The position numbers and the translations under genes are program-made. A DNA stretch of 64,000 nucleotides, from the NCBI RefSeq assembly GCF_003605635.1, contig NZ_QMDW01000008.1, forward strand, positions 82,023-146,022, in the 5' to 3' direction. The notes beneath the pieces are model-generated. The model saw only the letters and a program-made list of their open reading frames with translations, was not told where the DNA came from and ran no database searches. The stretch's first letter is position 1; every line of letters begins with the position of its first letter. The DNA is from Halonotius pteroides. Lineage in GTDB: Archaea > Halobacteriota > Halobacteria > Halobacteriales > Haloferacaceae. This document shows, one piece after another, positions 28,550-37,091 of the stretch.

Positions 28550-28899
28550 AATGGTGCCTCAGGGCCCTCATCGGCGGACTGTGTCGTTGTCGCCAGCGGC
28601 CCATCCCACGCGGTGAGACCGCCTTCCATACTCTCGACTTGGCAGTCGGTGGTGCCCTCATAGGAGCCGATCAGCCGGGCAGCCTGCACGCTGGCCTGCC
28701 CGTGTGGACAGACCGTAATGATCCGGTCGGCGTCAGTAAGTTCCGCGACCCGATCCGGTAGCTCCTCGAAGGGGATATTCACGCTTTCCGGGATATGTTC
28801 ACGTTCAAACGCAGTTGGGTTGCGAATATCGACGATACGGGGTGGTGTGTCACGCTCGTTGAGTGCAGCCACCGTCGACGGGGCGATTTCGCCGTCCAT
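28546..28899 (-). CDS. Rhodanese-like domain protein
   Basis: A 117-residue single rhodanese domain. Landmarks are VDIRNPTAFEREHIPESVNI at about 22-41, the active-site loop CPHGQASVQAA with Cys about 66, and EGGLTAWDGPL near the end. It may carry sulfur as a persulfide for thiolation or cyanide detoxification. The start MDGEIAPSTVAAL was picked because upstream codons are out of character for the family. The last 4 bp overlap the end of the convergent protease gene. Confidence 0.85.
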   Translation of the reverse strand: MDGEIAPSTVAALNERDTPPRIVDIRNPTAFEREHIPESVNIPFEELPDRVAELTDADRIITVCPHGQASVQAARLIGSYEGTTDCQVESMEGGLTAWDGPLATTTQSADEGPEAPF

Positions 28900-28976
28900 A
28901 CGCGTGGGTGCCGAGCCGAGGTAAAAAGCGTCTCGCCGATCGGTGGGGACAACGTAGGGGCGACCGACAGTAAGAC

Positions 28977-29255
28977 TCAGGGCAGTGGCAACTCTCGGGT
29001 GTCCTTGTAATAAAAGATGATCCCAAAGAGGATGGTCATGAGGAAATACACCACCGCGAAGATCACGCCCATCAGCACCCCCATCAACGGGCCGGTGTTC
29101 CACACCAACAGCGCGTACAGCGTCAGCGGAAAGATCAGTGTCGTCGAGATGAGCACCAGCGCGATCGACGGCGAGATGGTCGCATCACGGATGGCTATCA
29201 GCACGCGTCTGGTGCGACCCGTGGCGAGAAACCGGATGACGCGCTCCTGCACCAT
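28977..29255 (-). CDS. Two-helix membrane protein of unknown function
   Basis: A 92-residue protein starting MVQERVIRFLATGRTRRVL: a basic N-terminal piece, then helices at about residues 32-50 (ALVLISTTLIFPLTLYALL) and 58-82 (LMGVLMGVIFAVVYFLMTIL), and a short tail. A frame 25 codons longer exists but adds a hydrophilic segment that overlaps the likely promoter. I recognise no family. Confidence 0.6.
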   Translation of the reverse strand: MVQERVIRFLATGRTRRVLIAIRDATISPSIALVLISTTLIFPLTLYALLVWNTGPLMGVLMGVIFAVVYFLMTILFGIIFYYKDTRELPLP

Positions 29256-29347
29256 ACCGGTGGTGACGACCTGAGACGCTAAATACTCACTGGCTGGGCG
29301 ACGGCCTGACAGGGATCCGTCTGTCGCCACCGGCCGACCTACTAACT

Positions 29348-29536
29348 ATGACGAATCCGTTTGTCGTTGTCGGGGCCGACCGGGTGGCCGTCCGGATCAA
29401 CACGCTGGCGACAGCGTTGGCGTCGGGGCTCACCGTCGCCGAGGGTGAGCGGTTAGATCTCGCCTCCGCGCCGCCATTTAGCCCAGTCTGGGATTCGGTG
29501 GTTGTCGCCGCGAAGGTGCTTAGAGGCGCGCTGTAG
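29348..29536 (+). CDS. Short hypothetical protein
   Basis: A 62-residue frame starting MTNPFVVVGADRVAVRI, 12 bp from a possible promoter in the divergent gap. The composition (GC-rich third positions, few odd codons) fits coding DNA, and it fills an otherwise empty 350-bp gap. No motif or family is recognised. It could be a chance frame. Confidence 0.4.
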   Translation: MTNPFVVVGADRVAVRINTLATALASGLTVAEGERLDLASAPPFSPVWDSVVVAAKVLRGAL

Positions 29537-29610
29537 CTACCTGCCGGTGATACAGAATGAGCACTACACTTATATAATGATCTTTTGTATTACAAAAAGA
29601 GGTGGTTCAC

Positions 29611-30123
29611 ATGTACGACAACATCCTCTATCCAACGGACGGTAGCGAGGCCGCAGAGTCAGTGATGGATCACGTTCGGACGCTTTCGGAGACCTATGAT
29701 GCGACGATTCACATCCTGTATGTCGTCACGCCCGACAGCGGCGATGCCTCACTCACACTAGATAAAGACGAGCAAGGCAACTGGCGGACAGGTATGTTCA
29801 AACGACAAAGCGAGCCGGTCAGCACCAGCGGCATGGCGAAAGGCAGCGTCGATGTCAACGAGGTGCTCCGCGCGGAGGGTGAAGGCTACACCCAAGCGAT
29901 CGCCGACGAGTTAGAAGATGACGGCTGTGAGACCGTCTGTGTCACCCGAGAGGGGAAACCAGACGGGGAGATTATCACCTATGCCGACGAGAACGATATT
30001 AACATGATCGCAATGGGCACCCATGGCCGCAGCGGTGTCGAACACGCGTTCCTCGGCAGCGTCACCGAGAAGGTCGTCCGAAAGTCAGCAACACCGGTGC
30101 TGACGATCCGTCAGGACAACTAA
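29611..30123 (+). CDS. Universal stress protein A family protein
   Basis: A 170-residue UspA protein. The ATG at 29611 (MYDNILYPTDGSEAAESVM) is preferred over a GTG nine bases upstream because GAGGTGG, a good ribosome-binding site, lies just before it. The ATP-binding signature is complete at the C-terminus: MGTHGRSGVEHAFLGSVTEK (G-2x-G-9x-GS), so ATP binding is expected. A 40-residue acidic insert at about 50-95 lengthens the usual fold. The AT-rich stretch 29565-29600 (TATATAATG) is the likely promoter. It ends 4 bp inside the convergent NUDIX gene. Confidence 0.9.
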   Translation: MYDNILYPTDGSEAAESVMDHVRTLSETYDATIHILYVVTPDSGDASLTLDKDEQGNWRTGMFKRQSEPVSTSGMAKGSVDVNEVLRAEGEGYTQAIADELEDDGCETVCVTREGKPDGEIITYADENDINMIAMGTHGRSGVEHAFLGSVTEKVVRKSATPVLTIRQDN

Positions 30124-30719
30124 GCTGACAGCACTCCATGTTCTTCTGCCAGGAGGATGCCTTCAAGAGTGGCGTCGTTCGTCGGTTGGGCCCGCGCAAC
30201 CGACAGTGCCTCCTCAGCCGGTACCGATTTCGGCACCAGAAACTCGTTTGAGTCGAGTGTTCGCTCGGCCGGTGTCAACTCGGTGGCAAGGACGACCCCC
30301 CGGCGGTGCCGCAACAGGCCGGTCGAACACCAGCAATCCTGGAGCAGTTCGGTCTCGCCGGGGGTGAAGCCAACCTCCTCTTTGAGTTCGCGGGCTGCCG
30401 CCTCACTAAATGACTCGTCGGGCTCGACAATGCCAGCCGGGAGTTCATACTGAGTTTCTCGAACTGTCGGGCGGTACTGCTCGACGAACAGCAGCTCGCC
30501 GTCGGTGACCGCCACGATCACCGTCGCCGGCGGGAGTTCCGCCCAATAGTAGCGCTTCGTCGAGCCATCCGGCTGCTTGACCAGGTCGTAGCCGCCCGTG
30601 AACCAGCCGGTGTCGTACTCGGCGACCGAGTTGATGACCGGCCACTCGGGGTCGGCAAGCGTCGATAGCTCGTGGGTGTCGGTCGATCTGTCGCCAGCCT
30701 CGTCGTCAGGCTCGCTCAT
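30120..30719 (-). CDS. NUDIX hydrolase
   Basis: A 199-residue NUDIX protein, probably of the ADP-sugar pyrophosphatase type. The NUDIX box GIVEPDESFSEAAARELKEE (starting about residue 95) holds the metal-binding REXXEE core. The surrounding LLFVEQYRPTVRETQYELPA is characteristic of ADP-ribose pyrophosphatases. The N-terminal 25 residues are an acidic tail. The ATG overlaps the stop of the upstream gene by 3 bp (ATGA), so the two are coupled. The 3' end overlaps uspA by 4 bp. Confidence 0.88.
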   Translation of the reverse strand: MSEPDDEAGDRSTDTHELSTLADPEWPVINSVAEYDTGWFTGGYDLVKQPDGSTKRYYWAELPPATVIVAVTDGELLFVEQYRPTVRETQYELPAGIVEPDESFSEAAARELKEEVGFTPGETELLQDCWCSTGLLRHRRGVVLATELTPAERTLDSNEFLVPKSVPAEEALSVARAQPTNDATLEGILLAEEHGVLSA

Positions 30720-31126
30720 TGTTGCTCACCGCCGGTTCCGTCGCTGGCGACGGTAACGCTGTAGCGATCACCCTCGTAGGTGACGAGGACGCGGTTGCCG
30801 TCGTCGCGGACGGCGTCGCCGTCAAGTCGCTGGAGGGCGTCGAACTCGTCGAACGGCGAGTGGGTGAACCACGTTTTAGCGCCACCGAGGGCGCGCTGAT
30901 AGCCGGCCGAGCGGTCGTCATCGGTGGTTAAGGCGGTTGTGAGATACGGAAACCGCCGCTCGCTGATCGCGGTCGCGTTGACCGCGGCTCCACCTTCGTC
31001 GGTCGGGGTGGCTTCGAGATAGTAGGCCTCGCCGCTGCCGAGATAGCTCGGGACGGCCCCGACGGCCAGCAGCGCGACAACAACAAAGCCCGTCAGCAAC
31101 AGCGCGTTCCGCATGATCCGGCGCAT
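30716..31126 (-). CDS. Membrane-anchored extracytoplasmic protein of unknown function
   Basis: A 136-residue protein with an N-terminal signal anchor (RNALLLTGFVVVALLAVGAV) and a soluble acidic domain of about 105 residues with AYYLEATPTDEGGAAVNATAI and VLVTYEGDRYSVTVAS. The domain lies outside the membrane by the positive-inside rule. The start MRRIMRNALLL is preferred; a frame 43 codons longer would overlap the divergent DUF5787 gene. Its stop overlaps the NUDIX start, so they form an operon. No family recognised. Confidence 0.7.
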   Translation of the reverse strand: MRRIMRNALLLTGFVVVALLAVGAVPSYLGSGEAYYLEATPTDEGGAAVNATAISERRFPYLTTALTTDDDRSAGYQRALGGAKTWFTHSPFDEFDALQRLDGDAVRDDGNRVLVTYEGDRYSVTVASDGTGGEQQ

Positions 31127-31230
31127 ACCGGTCGTAGGCGACCCCTCGGGATACCGATTTCGGGACGCCAGCGACCGCTCGAAGCGCGCGGTGGCGACCG
31201 GTTTTTTGTTGTTGGGAGCCAACGAACGGT

Positions 31231-32187
31231 ATGGAATTTCGCTTCGAGTTGGCACTGGCGGCCCATCTCGAAGTCACAACCGACTGGCTGATCGCCCGTC
31301 AGCTCGGCGGCGCGGTCGCCACCCCCGGCGGGCGGATCATGGATCTGTGTTGTGTCCGGCCGACCGACGCCCTTGCCGACCGGGCAGCGATCACCAGCGA
31401 GACGATTCCGCCGCTGGCGATCGAAAGCGACGTTGGCTCCGGGGAGGCTGTCGACTGGCGACCCGCCTTCGACTGCAGCATCGACCATGCTCGAAGCGTC
31501 GTCGACCGCGCTGTCGACTGCGGGTTTTTCGCGGCTGAACCCCACAACGGCCGGCGATATGTCCGCCAGACAACCCGCTATCCCGACTGGGTCGACTCGC
31601 TGGTCGGCATCGAGAACAAACCCGATCTCGACCAGCCGGGCGATCTTGACCGCCAGCTTCGGGTCGATATCGCCTTGGGGCTTTTCGATGCGGTGATCCT
31701 CGCCACCGAAAGCTACGTCACGCGGGCGCATCTCAACCGCCTCCCTGAACCGGTTGGTGTCTGGCGATTTGATCCCGACAACGGTGAGCGCACGGTCGTC
31801 CGCGAGCCGACGCCGCTGTCAACGAACGAACCCGGGATCGAACCAACCGCCGCCGAGCCGCTCCGCACCGATATCGCCGTTGTTGACGCCGAGGCAAAGG
31901 CGCGCAAGCGACGACGGATCGCTGAACGCGCCTACGGAAAGGGGTGGCGTACATACGACCTCCCAGCGTGTGACCACGCCGATCCAACCGACGATGGACG
32001 CCCATACTGTGGATTTTACGACCGCGTTGTCGATCCCGCAACCGACTGCGGCGAGTCGTGTCCGGGCTACAAGCCGGCCGATCCGCCCGAGATTGATCAG
32101 GAAGCGATCCGCGAGCAGCGAAGCCCATGGGTCGCCGACCCAGAGGGTATCAGTCGTTCACAGAGTGGGCTAAATCGGTTCCTGTGA
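31231..32187 (+). CDS. DUF5787-like protein, possible PD-(D/E)XK nuclease fold
   Basis: A 318-residue haloarchaeal protein of a family I associate with DUF5787. The core IESDVGSGEAVDWRPAFDCS, GIENKPDLDQPGDLDRQLRV and LATESYVTRAHLNRLPEPVG (residues about 65-175) has an E-x-K motif after strands, with an acidic residue upstream, as in restriction-endonuclease-like folds. A cysteine cluster near the C-terminus (CDHADPTDDGRPYCGFYD, CGESCPGY) may bind metal. The nuclease idea is inference from the motif. No neighbour points to a role. Confidence 0.65.
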   Translation: MEFRFELALAAHLEVTTDWLIARQLGGAVATPGGRIMDLCCVRPTDALADRAAITSETIPPLAIESDVGSGEAVDWRPAFDCSIDHARSVVDRAVDCGFFAAEPHNGRRYVRQTTRYPDWVDSLVGIENKPDLDQPGDLDRQLRVDIALGLFDAVILATESYVTRAHLNRLPEPVGVWRFDPDNGERTVVREPTPLSTNEPGIEPTAAEPLRTDIAVVDAEAKARKRRRIAERAYGKGWRTYDLPACDHADPTDDGRPYCGFYDRVVDPATDCGESCPGYKPADPPEIDQEAIREQRSPWVADPEGISRSQSGLNRFL

Positions 32188-32217
32188 GCGTCATTGCCGG
32201 CAATGTCGACGGCGCGA

Positions 32218-32388
32218 CTAGTCGGCAAAGTAGCTGGTGAAGAATCCGGAGAGAAACGCCGAGATCGCCACCGAGAGTGTCACGTCGCTGAGCGTGTAGC
32301 TGTCATCGTCGCCAGCCAGTGCGACGGTGATTGCGACACTAATTACGAGTGAGATGATCCCATTCAGGAAGTCCTTGTTGAGTCCCAT
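32218..32388 (-). CDS. Small two-helix membrane protein
   Basis: A 56-residue frame from ATG 32388 to TAG 32218: MGLNKDFLNGIISLVISVAI, then TVALAGDDDSYTLSDVTLSV, ending FLSGFFTSYFAD. Two hydrophobic helices flank a DDDSYT loop, a normal architecture for haloarchaeal miniproteins. Codon use is GC-rich at third positions and matches the neighbours. An AT-rich stretch TATACT at about 32408-32415 lies near the expected promoter site. Not long enough for most gene finders. Function unknown. Confidence 0.5.
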   Translation of the reverse strand: MGLNKDFLNGIISLVISVAITVALAGDDDSYTLSDVTLSVAISAFLSGFFTSYFAD

Positions 32389-32510
32389 ATAGTACTGATC
32401 AACCGAGAGGAGTATAGGTTTTGTGCGACCGACTAGCTCAGACTGGTAGTTCCGGGTCGTGTGGGTACCGATTCCAGAACAGCTTCCAGCATGGCCGTCC
32501 TTGGATACCT

Positions 32511-33254
32511 ATGCCCACCACAGCAGTTGCCGGACAGACCGCTATCGTTACCGGCGCAAGCAGCGGGATCGGCGCGGCAACCTGCCGCGGCCTCGCCGCC
32601 GCGGGAGCCACCGTCGTTCTCGCGGCGCGCAGCGAGGATCGGCTGCGTGAGCTAGCCAGCGAGATCGACGCTGACCACGGGGTTGACACGCTGGTTGTAC
32701 CGACCGACATCCGCGATGAGGCTGCTGTCGACACCCTCATCGAACGGACGGTCGCCGAATTCGACGGGATCGACATCCTCGTCAACAACGCCGGGCTCGC
32801 CCGCGGGAGCGACGTCGAAACGATGTCGACGGCGGCTTACGAGACGATGCAAGAGACCAACGTCGACGGGATGTTTTACGCGACGCGGGCGGCGATCCCA
32901 CACGTCCGCGAGCGAGACGGCCATCTCATCTTTGTCGGCAGCTTCGCCGGGCAGTACCCGCGGTCGTACAACGCGGTGTATGCGGCCTCAAAATGGTGGA
33001 CGCGGGGGTTTGCCAAGAGCGTCGCCGCCCAGGTCGGCGATGACGGTGTCGGTGTGACCGTCGTCAACCCCGGCGCGGTTCGTACCGAGTTCGAATCTGC
33101 GGACGGACAAGCCTTCGAGGAGGTCTTTGCGGAAGGCGAGGCCAGCGAACCCGAGGAGGTCGCCGAGGCGATCGTCTTTGCCGCGAGCCGAGACGGCTCA
33201 AGCGTCAGCGAGATCGACATCAACAACCGAAGCAAGTTCGCCGACGACTTCTGA
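32511..33254 (+). CDS. Short-chain dehydrogenase/reductase
   Basis: A 247-residue classical SDR. The NADP-binding TGASSGIGAA is at about 15-24, NNAG at about 89-92, and the catalytic YxxxK is YAASK at about 157-161, with the Ser about 143 (VGSFAG). It should reduce or oxidise a small carbonyl or alcohol in the cytoplasm; the arginine in AARSEDRL favours NADP(H). Substrate unknown. The ATG 32511 was chosen because upstream codons lack the family pattern. Confidence 0.9.
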   Translation: MPTTAVAGQTAIVTGASSGIGAATCRGLAAAGATVVLAARSEDRLRELASEIDADHGVDTLVVPTDIRDEAAVDTLIERTVAEFDGIDILVNNAGLARGSDVETMSTAAYETMQETNVDGMFYATRAAIPHVRERDGHLIFVGSFAGQYPRSYNAVYAASKWWTRGFAKSVAAQVGDDGVGVTVVNPGAVRTEFESADGQAFEEVFAEGEASEPEEVAEAIVFAASRDGSSVSEIDINNRSKFADDF

Positions 33255-33303
33255 GCCGACAACGGCCAATGATTAATGTTGGTGTCGGTAGTTGGACAAC
33301 CCA

Positions 33304-34296
33304 ATGCAAGCGACACCACAGCTCAGTGACGATCTGCTGCAGTGGCCGTATCTGTCCCTGCTAGCGTCGAGTGTCGCCGTCGGCATCGTCTATCTCCTCT
33401 ATCTGTTCGAGCTTGCGCCGACGCTGATCGGGGTGGTGCCGCGATCACAGCTAACCGTCCTGTTGGGACAGCTATCGGTGACGCTCTTTGGGGCGTATCT
33501 CGTCGTCGTCTTCATCGACCGACCGGCTGCGGCGACACCCGATGCCCTACAGTCGACAGCCCGATCCGACAGCCCGAGCGGTGTTGTCCGGCACGCTGAC
33601 AGCGCCGAGCGGCGTAGCGATGGCGACAACGAGGCCACCGATGTCGGCGACGATGGCGGCACCGATGACGACAGCAGCGACGAGAACAGCACCCACGAGA
33701 CGGCGATGACACAGTTCACACAGGCGTTGGACGAACACCTCGGGATGCTGTGTGCGTGGTATGTTGCCGCCCACCCCGATTCGACAGGTGAGCCACCGGC
33801 AAGCTACGACGCGCTGTTCGATGCCGACTTCGCCGAAACCGTCCGCCGGCTCGACTTTGCGGCCCCCCACGAGGGTGGCCCACGCAACGGAACCTGGATC
33901 GCCTGGAGTGCGGTGCGGCTCAGTGAGTTCCGACGCGAGACGATGGCGATCATCGATGTCCACAGCGGTTCCATCGAGCCGACTGTCGGTGCATCACTCC
34001 ACAACCTTGCGAACTCCCGGCTCACGAAACGTGTGATCACCGCCGAGGAGGCCGCACTACCCGACCATCTGCCAGCCGACACCGCACTGGTACTGTTTAC
34101 CGAGACCAACGGCGACGACCCACTGCACGCACATCTCGAATTGCTGCGTGAGATGGTGGCGACGCATGAAACTCACAGTGCCACGTCGCTAACGCCACTC
34201 GCTGAGCGAGACTGCTGGAGTGGCGACAGTCCCGAAGCGGGTGTTGCGCGGGCAAACGCGGCCGACGACGCCGAACAGTACTACAAATTGTTCTGA
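33304..34296 (+). CDS. Haloarchaeal membrane-anchored protein of unknown function
   Basis: A 330-residue protein. Two N-terminal helices (about 15-35, LLASSVAVGIVYLLYLFEL, and about 50-68, LSVTLFGAYLVVVFI) are followed by an acidic low-complexity linker (about 75-130) and a soluble alpha/beta domain of 200 residues facing the cytoplasm. I cannot place the domain in a family; it contains LPADTALVLFTETNGDDPLH and EMVATHETHSATSLTP. A start four codons earlier is also in frame. Confidence 0.6.
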   Translation: MQATPQLSDDLLQWPYLSLLASSVAVGIVYLLYLFELAPTLIGVVPRSQLTVLLGQLSVTLFGAYLVVVFIDRPAAATPDALQSTARSDSPSGVVRHADSAERRSDGDNEATDVGDDGGTDDDSSDENSTHETAMTQFTQALDEHLGMLCAWYVAAHPDSTGEPPASYDALFDADFAETVRRLDFAAPHEGGPRNGTWIAWSAVRLSEFRRETMAIIDVHSGSIEPTVGASLHNLANSRLTKRVITAEEAALPDHLPADTALVLFTETNGDDPLHAHLELLREMVATHETHSATSLTPLAERDCWSGDSPEAGVARANAADDAEQYYKLF

Positions 34297-34314
34297 GCGG
34301 CCGCGGCGACCGAA

Positions 34315-35205
34315 TCAGTCCGTGGTCGGCCCGGATTCAGTCGTCGCGGTATCAAGCCGGGTTACTCCGGTTCCATCGAGGCGATACTGCTCGCCGTCGA
34401 CAGCCAACGGCTCCTCAAACGCTTCGTCGGCTGGATAGTAGTGAGCAGTGTGTACCAGCCGCGTCACGTCAGCTTCGAGCTCGTCGGCCAACGCCAGCGC
34501 GCCCTTACGGGTCATGTGTTTGGTACCAAAGCTTCGCGGAACCCCGTCGGCGTCGTGGTGGCTCCCGCCAAGCGGGTGGTGGTCACAGAGTGCGGCCGAC
34601 ACGATAGCGTCAGCGAGAAACAGGTCAGGGCCACTGAGTTGCTCACGGGAGTCAGCAGGGATATCGTAGCTGGTGTCACCCGACAGCGAAAGCTGAGCAC
34701 CTGTCTCGGGGTCGACAACGACAAGCCCGAAACAGAGTAGCGGCGGGTGTTCGACCGGCACCAGCGTGAGTTCAAGTCCACAGATCTCAACCGACGCCAG
34801 TGGCGTCATATCGAACACCGACACCCGATCGAGGTACTCGTACTTGCGGCGGATCGTCTCGGCGACCGATTCGCCGGTTTTGGGGTCGACCTCGTTGGCG
34901 GCGTAGACGGGTAGCTCATCGAAAACACGGTAGGCGTTGCCGAGGCCGTCGAGATGATCGAAGTGAATGTGGGTGACAACCGCGGCGTCGGGCAGTGGCA
35001 CGGCCTGACTGAGAAACTGCTGGCGGAAATCCGGGCTCAGATCGACGAGGATCGACTCGTCGGTGCGTTCGTTCTCGATGTGGACGGAAAATCGGCTGCG
35101 TTCGATACCGCGAGCGCGGGCCGCAACACAGGTTGCACAGTCACAGCCGACGGTCGGCGTGCCCGTCGTATCGCCGGTGCCAAGAAGCGTGACGCGCATG
35201 CTCAT
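34315..35205 (-). CDS. MBL-fold metallohydrolase, PhnP-like
   Basis: A 296-residue metallo-beta-lactamase-fold hydrolase. The zinc motif is THIHFDHLDG at about 80-89, with further ligands in SGDTSYD and the late HTAHYYPAD. The N-terminus LLGTGDTTGTPTVGCDCATC has a cysteine pair seen in PhnP-type phosphodiesterases that split cyclic phosphates. The reaction here is inferred from family likeness. Convergent with the preceding gene; directly downstream (9 bp) of the AAA ATPase gene, with which it may form an operon. Confidence 0.8.
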   Translation of the reverse strand: MSMRVTLLGTGDTTGTPTVGCDCATCVAARARGIERSRFSVHIENERTDESILVDLSPDFRQQFLSQAVPLPDAAVVTHIHFDHLDGLGNAYRVFDELPVYAANEVDPKTGESVAETIRRKYEYLDRVSVFDMTPLASVEICGLELTLVPVEHPPLLCFGLVVVDPETGAQLSLSGDTSYDIPADSREQLSGPDLFLADAIVSAALCDHHPLGGSHHDADGVPRSFGTKHMTRKGALALADELEADVTRLVHTAHYYPADEAFEEPLAVDGEQYRLDGTGVTRLDTATTESGPTTD

Positions 35206-35214
35206 TCCGGTTCC

Positions 35215-36669
35215 CTACTGTGGTGGTGTTTCGGCGTCGTCGGTGGTAGCTGCCCCGTCCGTACTGTCGTGGTCGTGATCATGCTCGCTGTGGTCGTGGT
35301 CATCGTGGCCATCAGCACTGCCGGTGAGTGCCGCACCGTCGCCGTCGATCATATCCATGTTCTTGAGGTTGTCACGCTCCTCGAAGTCCTCGACGGCAGC
35401 GATCAGATCGGCTTGGGTGAGTTCGGTTCGTTCCTCGGTCAGGGCCTCAAGCACGGCCTCCCGCAGCACCATCCGGAGGTCGCTGCCGGTCAATCCCTCG
35501 GTGTGTTCGGCGATCACCGCAGGATCGAAGCCGTCGATCTCCATCGGCTGGGTGATGACCTCGAGGATGTCCGACCGCATGCCGCGGTCGGGTTTCGGAA
35601 AGTTGACGATCTCGTCGAACCGTCGCCACGCCGCGGCATCCAGCTGATCAGGGTGGTTGGTCGCGCCGATCAGCAGGACATCGTCGCGGATCAGCGAGAT
35701 GTCGTCGATCGATTTAAGCAGGGTGTTGACCGCCCGTTTCAGCGCGGCGTGTTCGTCGCTGCGGCGGGTTTTGGCAACCGAATCGAACTCGTCGATAAAG
35801 AGGATACACGGCGAGAGCCGTTTGGCGACCTCAAAGGTCTTTTCGACGTTTTTCGCCGTCTCGCCGAGATACTGGCTGGTGATCATCGAGAGTTTGACCT
35901 CGACAAACGGCAGGCCGAGTTCGTGCGCCAGCGCCCGCGAGATCGTCGTCTTCCCGGTGCCCGGCGGGCCGACGAACAACAGTTTGCCGATCTCGCGCAG
36001 CCCGATCGAGGCGAGGTAATCGCGGTGTTCGATCGCCTTGACGATCTTCTGGATCTCCGCTTCCTGATCGGTTGTGAGCACGAGGTCGTTGAGAGTCATC
36101 TCGATCTCTTCGGGGGCACGCACCGAGACGAGATCCAACATCTCGGCGTCGTCGTCCTCGTCGAAATACTGCGACAGCAAGGCATCGATCCAGACGCGGT
36201 CGGCCTGGATCGGGCGCGTGTTCTCACGGGCGTCCTCGTAGGTGACCGAGACGCCATCCTCGTCCTCGGCCGCGAAGGCGATCGTGGGGTTTGTCGCCAG
36301 CTGCTCATCGTCGGCGCGTTCGAGATACCACTCCACAGCCATCTCCGGTTGGGTCAACGAAATCTCGCCGGAGAAATCATCACGCTGAGTAAACAGCAGG
36401 CCAGAAACCGCCTCCCACGGGCGCTCGACGCCGGTGGCCGTTTTCGCAGTTGATTCGGTCACCGTCAGCGGGCGGGCGATCTCACCTGGGGGGGTCGGTT
36501 CGTCGGCTGTCGATGCGTCGCTCTCGTCGGCATCGTCAGCCGTGTCGGTATCAGTCCAAAACACCTGCCGGAAGCGCGGCGGGAGATCGTTCTCGTCTAA
36601 CGAGCGCCTCTCGTTGTAGACGTGGGTCGTCAGGAGGAACTCGACAACGGTCAACGCCGGGTCACTCAT
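35215..36669 (-). CDS. AAA+ ATPase with His/Asp-rich C-terminal tail
   Basis: A 484-residue protein with one AAA domain. Walker A GPPGTGKTTISRA is at about 233-245, Walker B ILFIDEFDSVA at about 294-304, sensor 1 GATNHP near 351 and the arginine finger in WRRFDEIVNF. The first 200 residues are not AAA-like and carry an acidic linker (TDTADDADESDAS). The last 35 residues are a repeat of His and Asp (DGHDDHDHSEHDHDHDS), likely to bind divalent metal. Partner and substrate unknown. It lies 9 bp upstream of the MBL gene. Confidence 0.82.
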   Translation of the reverse strand: MSDPALTVVEFLLTTHVYNERRSLDENDLPPRFRQVFWTDTDTADDADESDASTADEPTPPGEIARPLTVTESTAKTATGVERPWEAVSGLLFTQRDDFSGEISLTQPEMAVEWYLERADDEQLATNPTIAFAAEDEDGVSVTYEDARENTRPIQADRVWIDALLSQYFDEDDDAEMLDLVSVRAPEEIEMTLNDLVLTTDQEAEIQKIVKAIEHRDYLASIGLREIGKLLFVGPPGTGKTTISRALAHELGLPFVEVKLSMITSQYLGETAKNVEKTFEVAKRLSPCILFIDEFDSVAKTRRSDEHAALKRAVNTLLKSIDDISLIRDDVLLIGATNHPDQLDAAAWRRFDEIVNFPKPDRGMRSDILEVITQPMEIDGFDPAVIAEHTEGLTGSDLRMVLREAVLEALTEERTELTQADLIAAVEDFEERDNLKNMDMIDGDGAALTGSADGHDDHDHSEHDHDHDSTDGAATTDDAETPPQ

Positions 36670-36681
36670 CCCACATAGCTT

Positions 36682-36759
36682 CTAGCTAAGTTCGCTTAAG
36701 ACCGTCGAAGCAACCACCGCGACGCAGGCGATCACCGCAATGAATCCGACCCAAAACAT
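36682..36759 (-). CDS. Candidate 25-residue membrane microprotein
   Basis: The 420-bp gap 36670-37091 is AT-rich. An ATG at 36759 begins MFWVGFIAVIACVAVVASTV plus LSELS and TAG at 36682: one hydrophobic helix with a short polar tail, and no charged residue inside the helix. The stretch upstream has a palindrome at 36763-36776 and TTTATGGATATATC on the minus strand (about 36787-36800), placed as a promoter. The remaining part of the gap shows no other gene. Too short to be sure. Confidence 0.35.
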   Translation of the reverse strand: MFWVGFIAVIACVAVVASTVLSELS

Positions 36760-36762
36760 ACG

Positions 36763-36776
36763 CAGTTTCGAAACTG
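36763..36776. promoter_or_regulatory. 14-bp perfect palindrome upstream of the microprotein
   Basis: CAGTTTCGAAACTG is its own reverse complement and sits 3 bp upstream of the ATG at 36759. It could be an operator or a short hairpin in a 5' leader. Seen in the sequence; role inferred from position only. Confidence 0.35.
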
Positions 36777-37091
36777 TGTATGTCGAGTTCAGATATATCC
36801 ATAAAGTAAGACAATCGGTTATGAAAGTATACACAATCACCTAGTACATGTTTATAAAATAGACAGATAGCGGCCATCTGACGCACAACTCGACACATAT
36901 TAACAAACAGTATTTTACCTCGCCGGGCCAAGAAGTACGACAGTCATAACGTAGATGAGGGCCACTCTGTCACCCGGATATCGACACCCGAACAGCCCCC
37001 AGATCATACACAACACCCCAACCGCAGACAACGACCGATACGGAGACGAAACAACAGCGATAGCGGCCGGCGACAACAGCGCTGGTCGACA

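Noticed and set aside
32428..32500. A tRNA-like stretch: GACTAGCTCAGACTGGTAG looks like a tRNA D-arm.
   Set aside because: No matching acceptor stem, anticodon arm or T-loop (GGTTCRA) follows. I take it as chance or a small remnant.
34954..36453. A 499-codon plus-strand frame opposite the MBL and AAA genes.
   Set aside because: It is an antisense shadow; both genes on the other strand have clear motifs.
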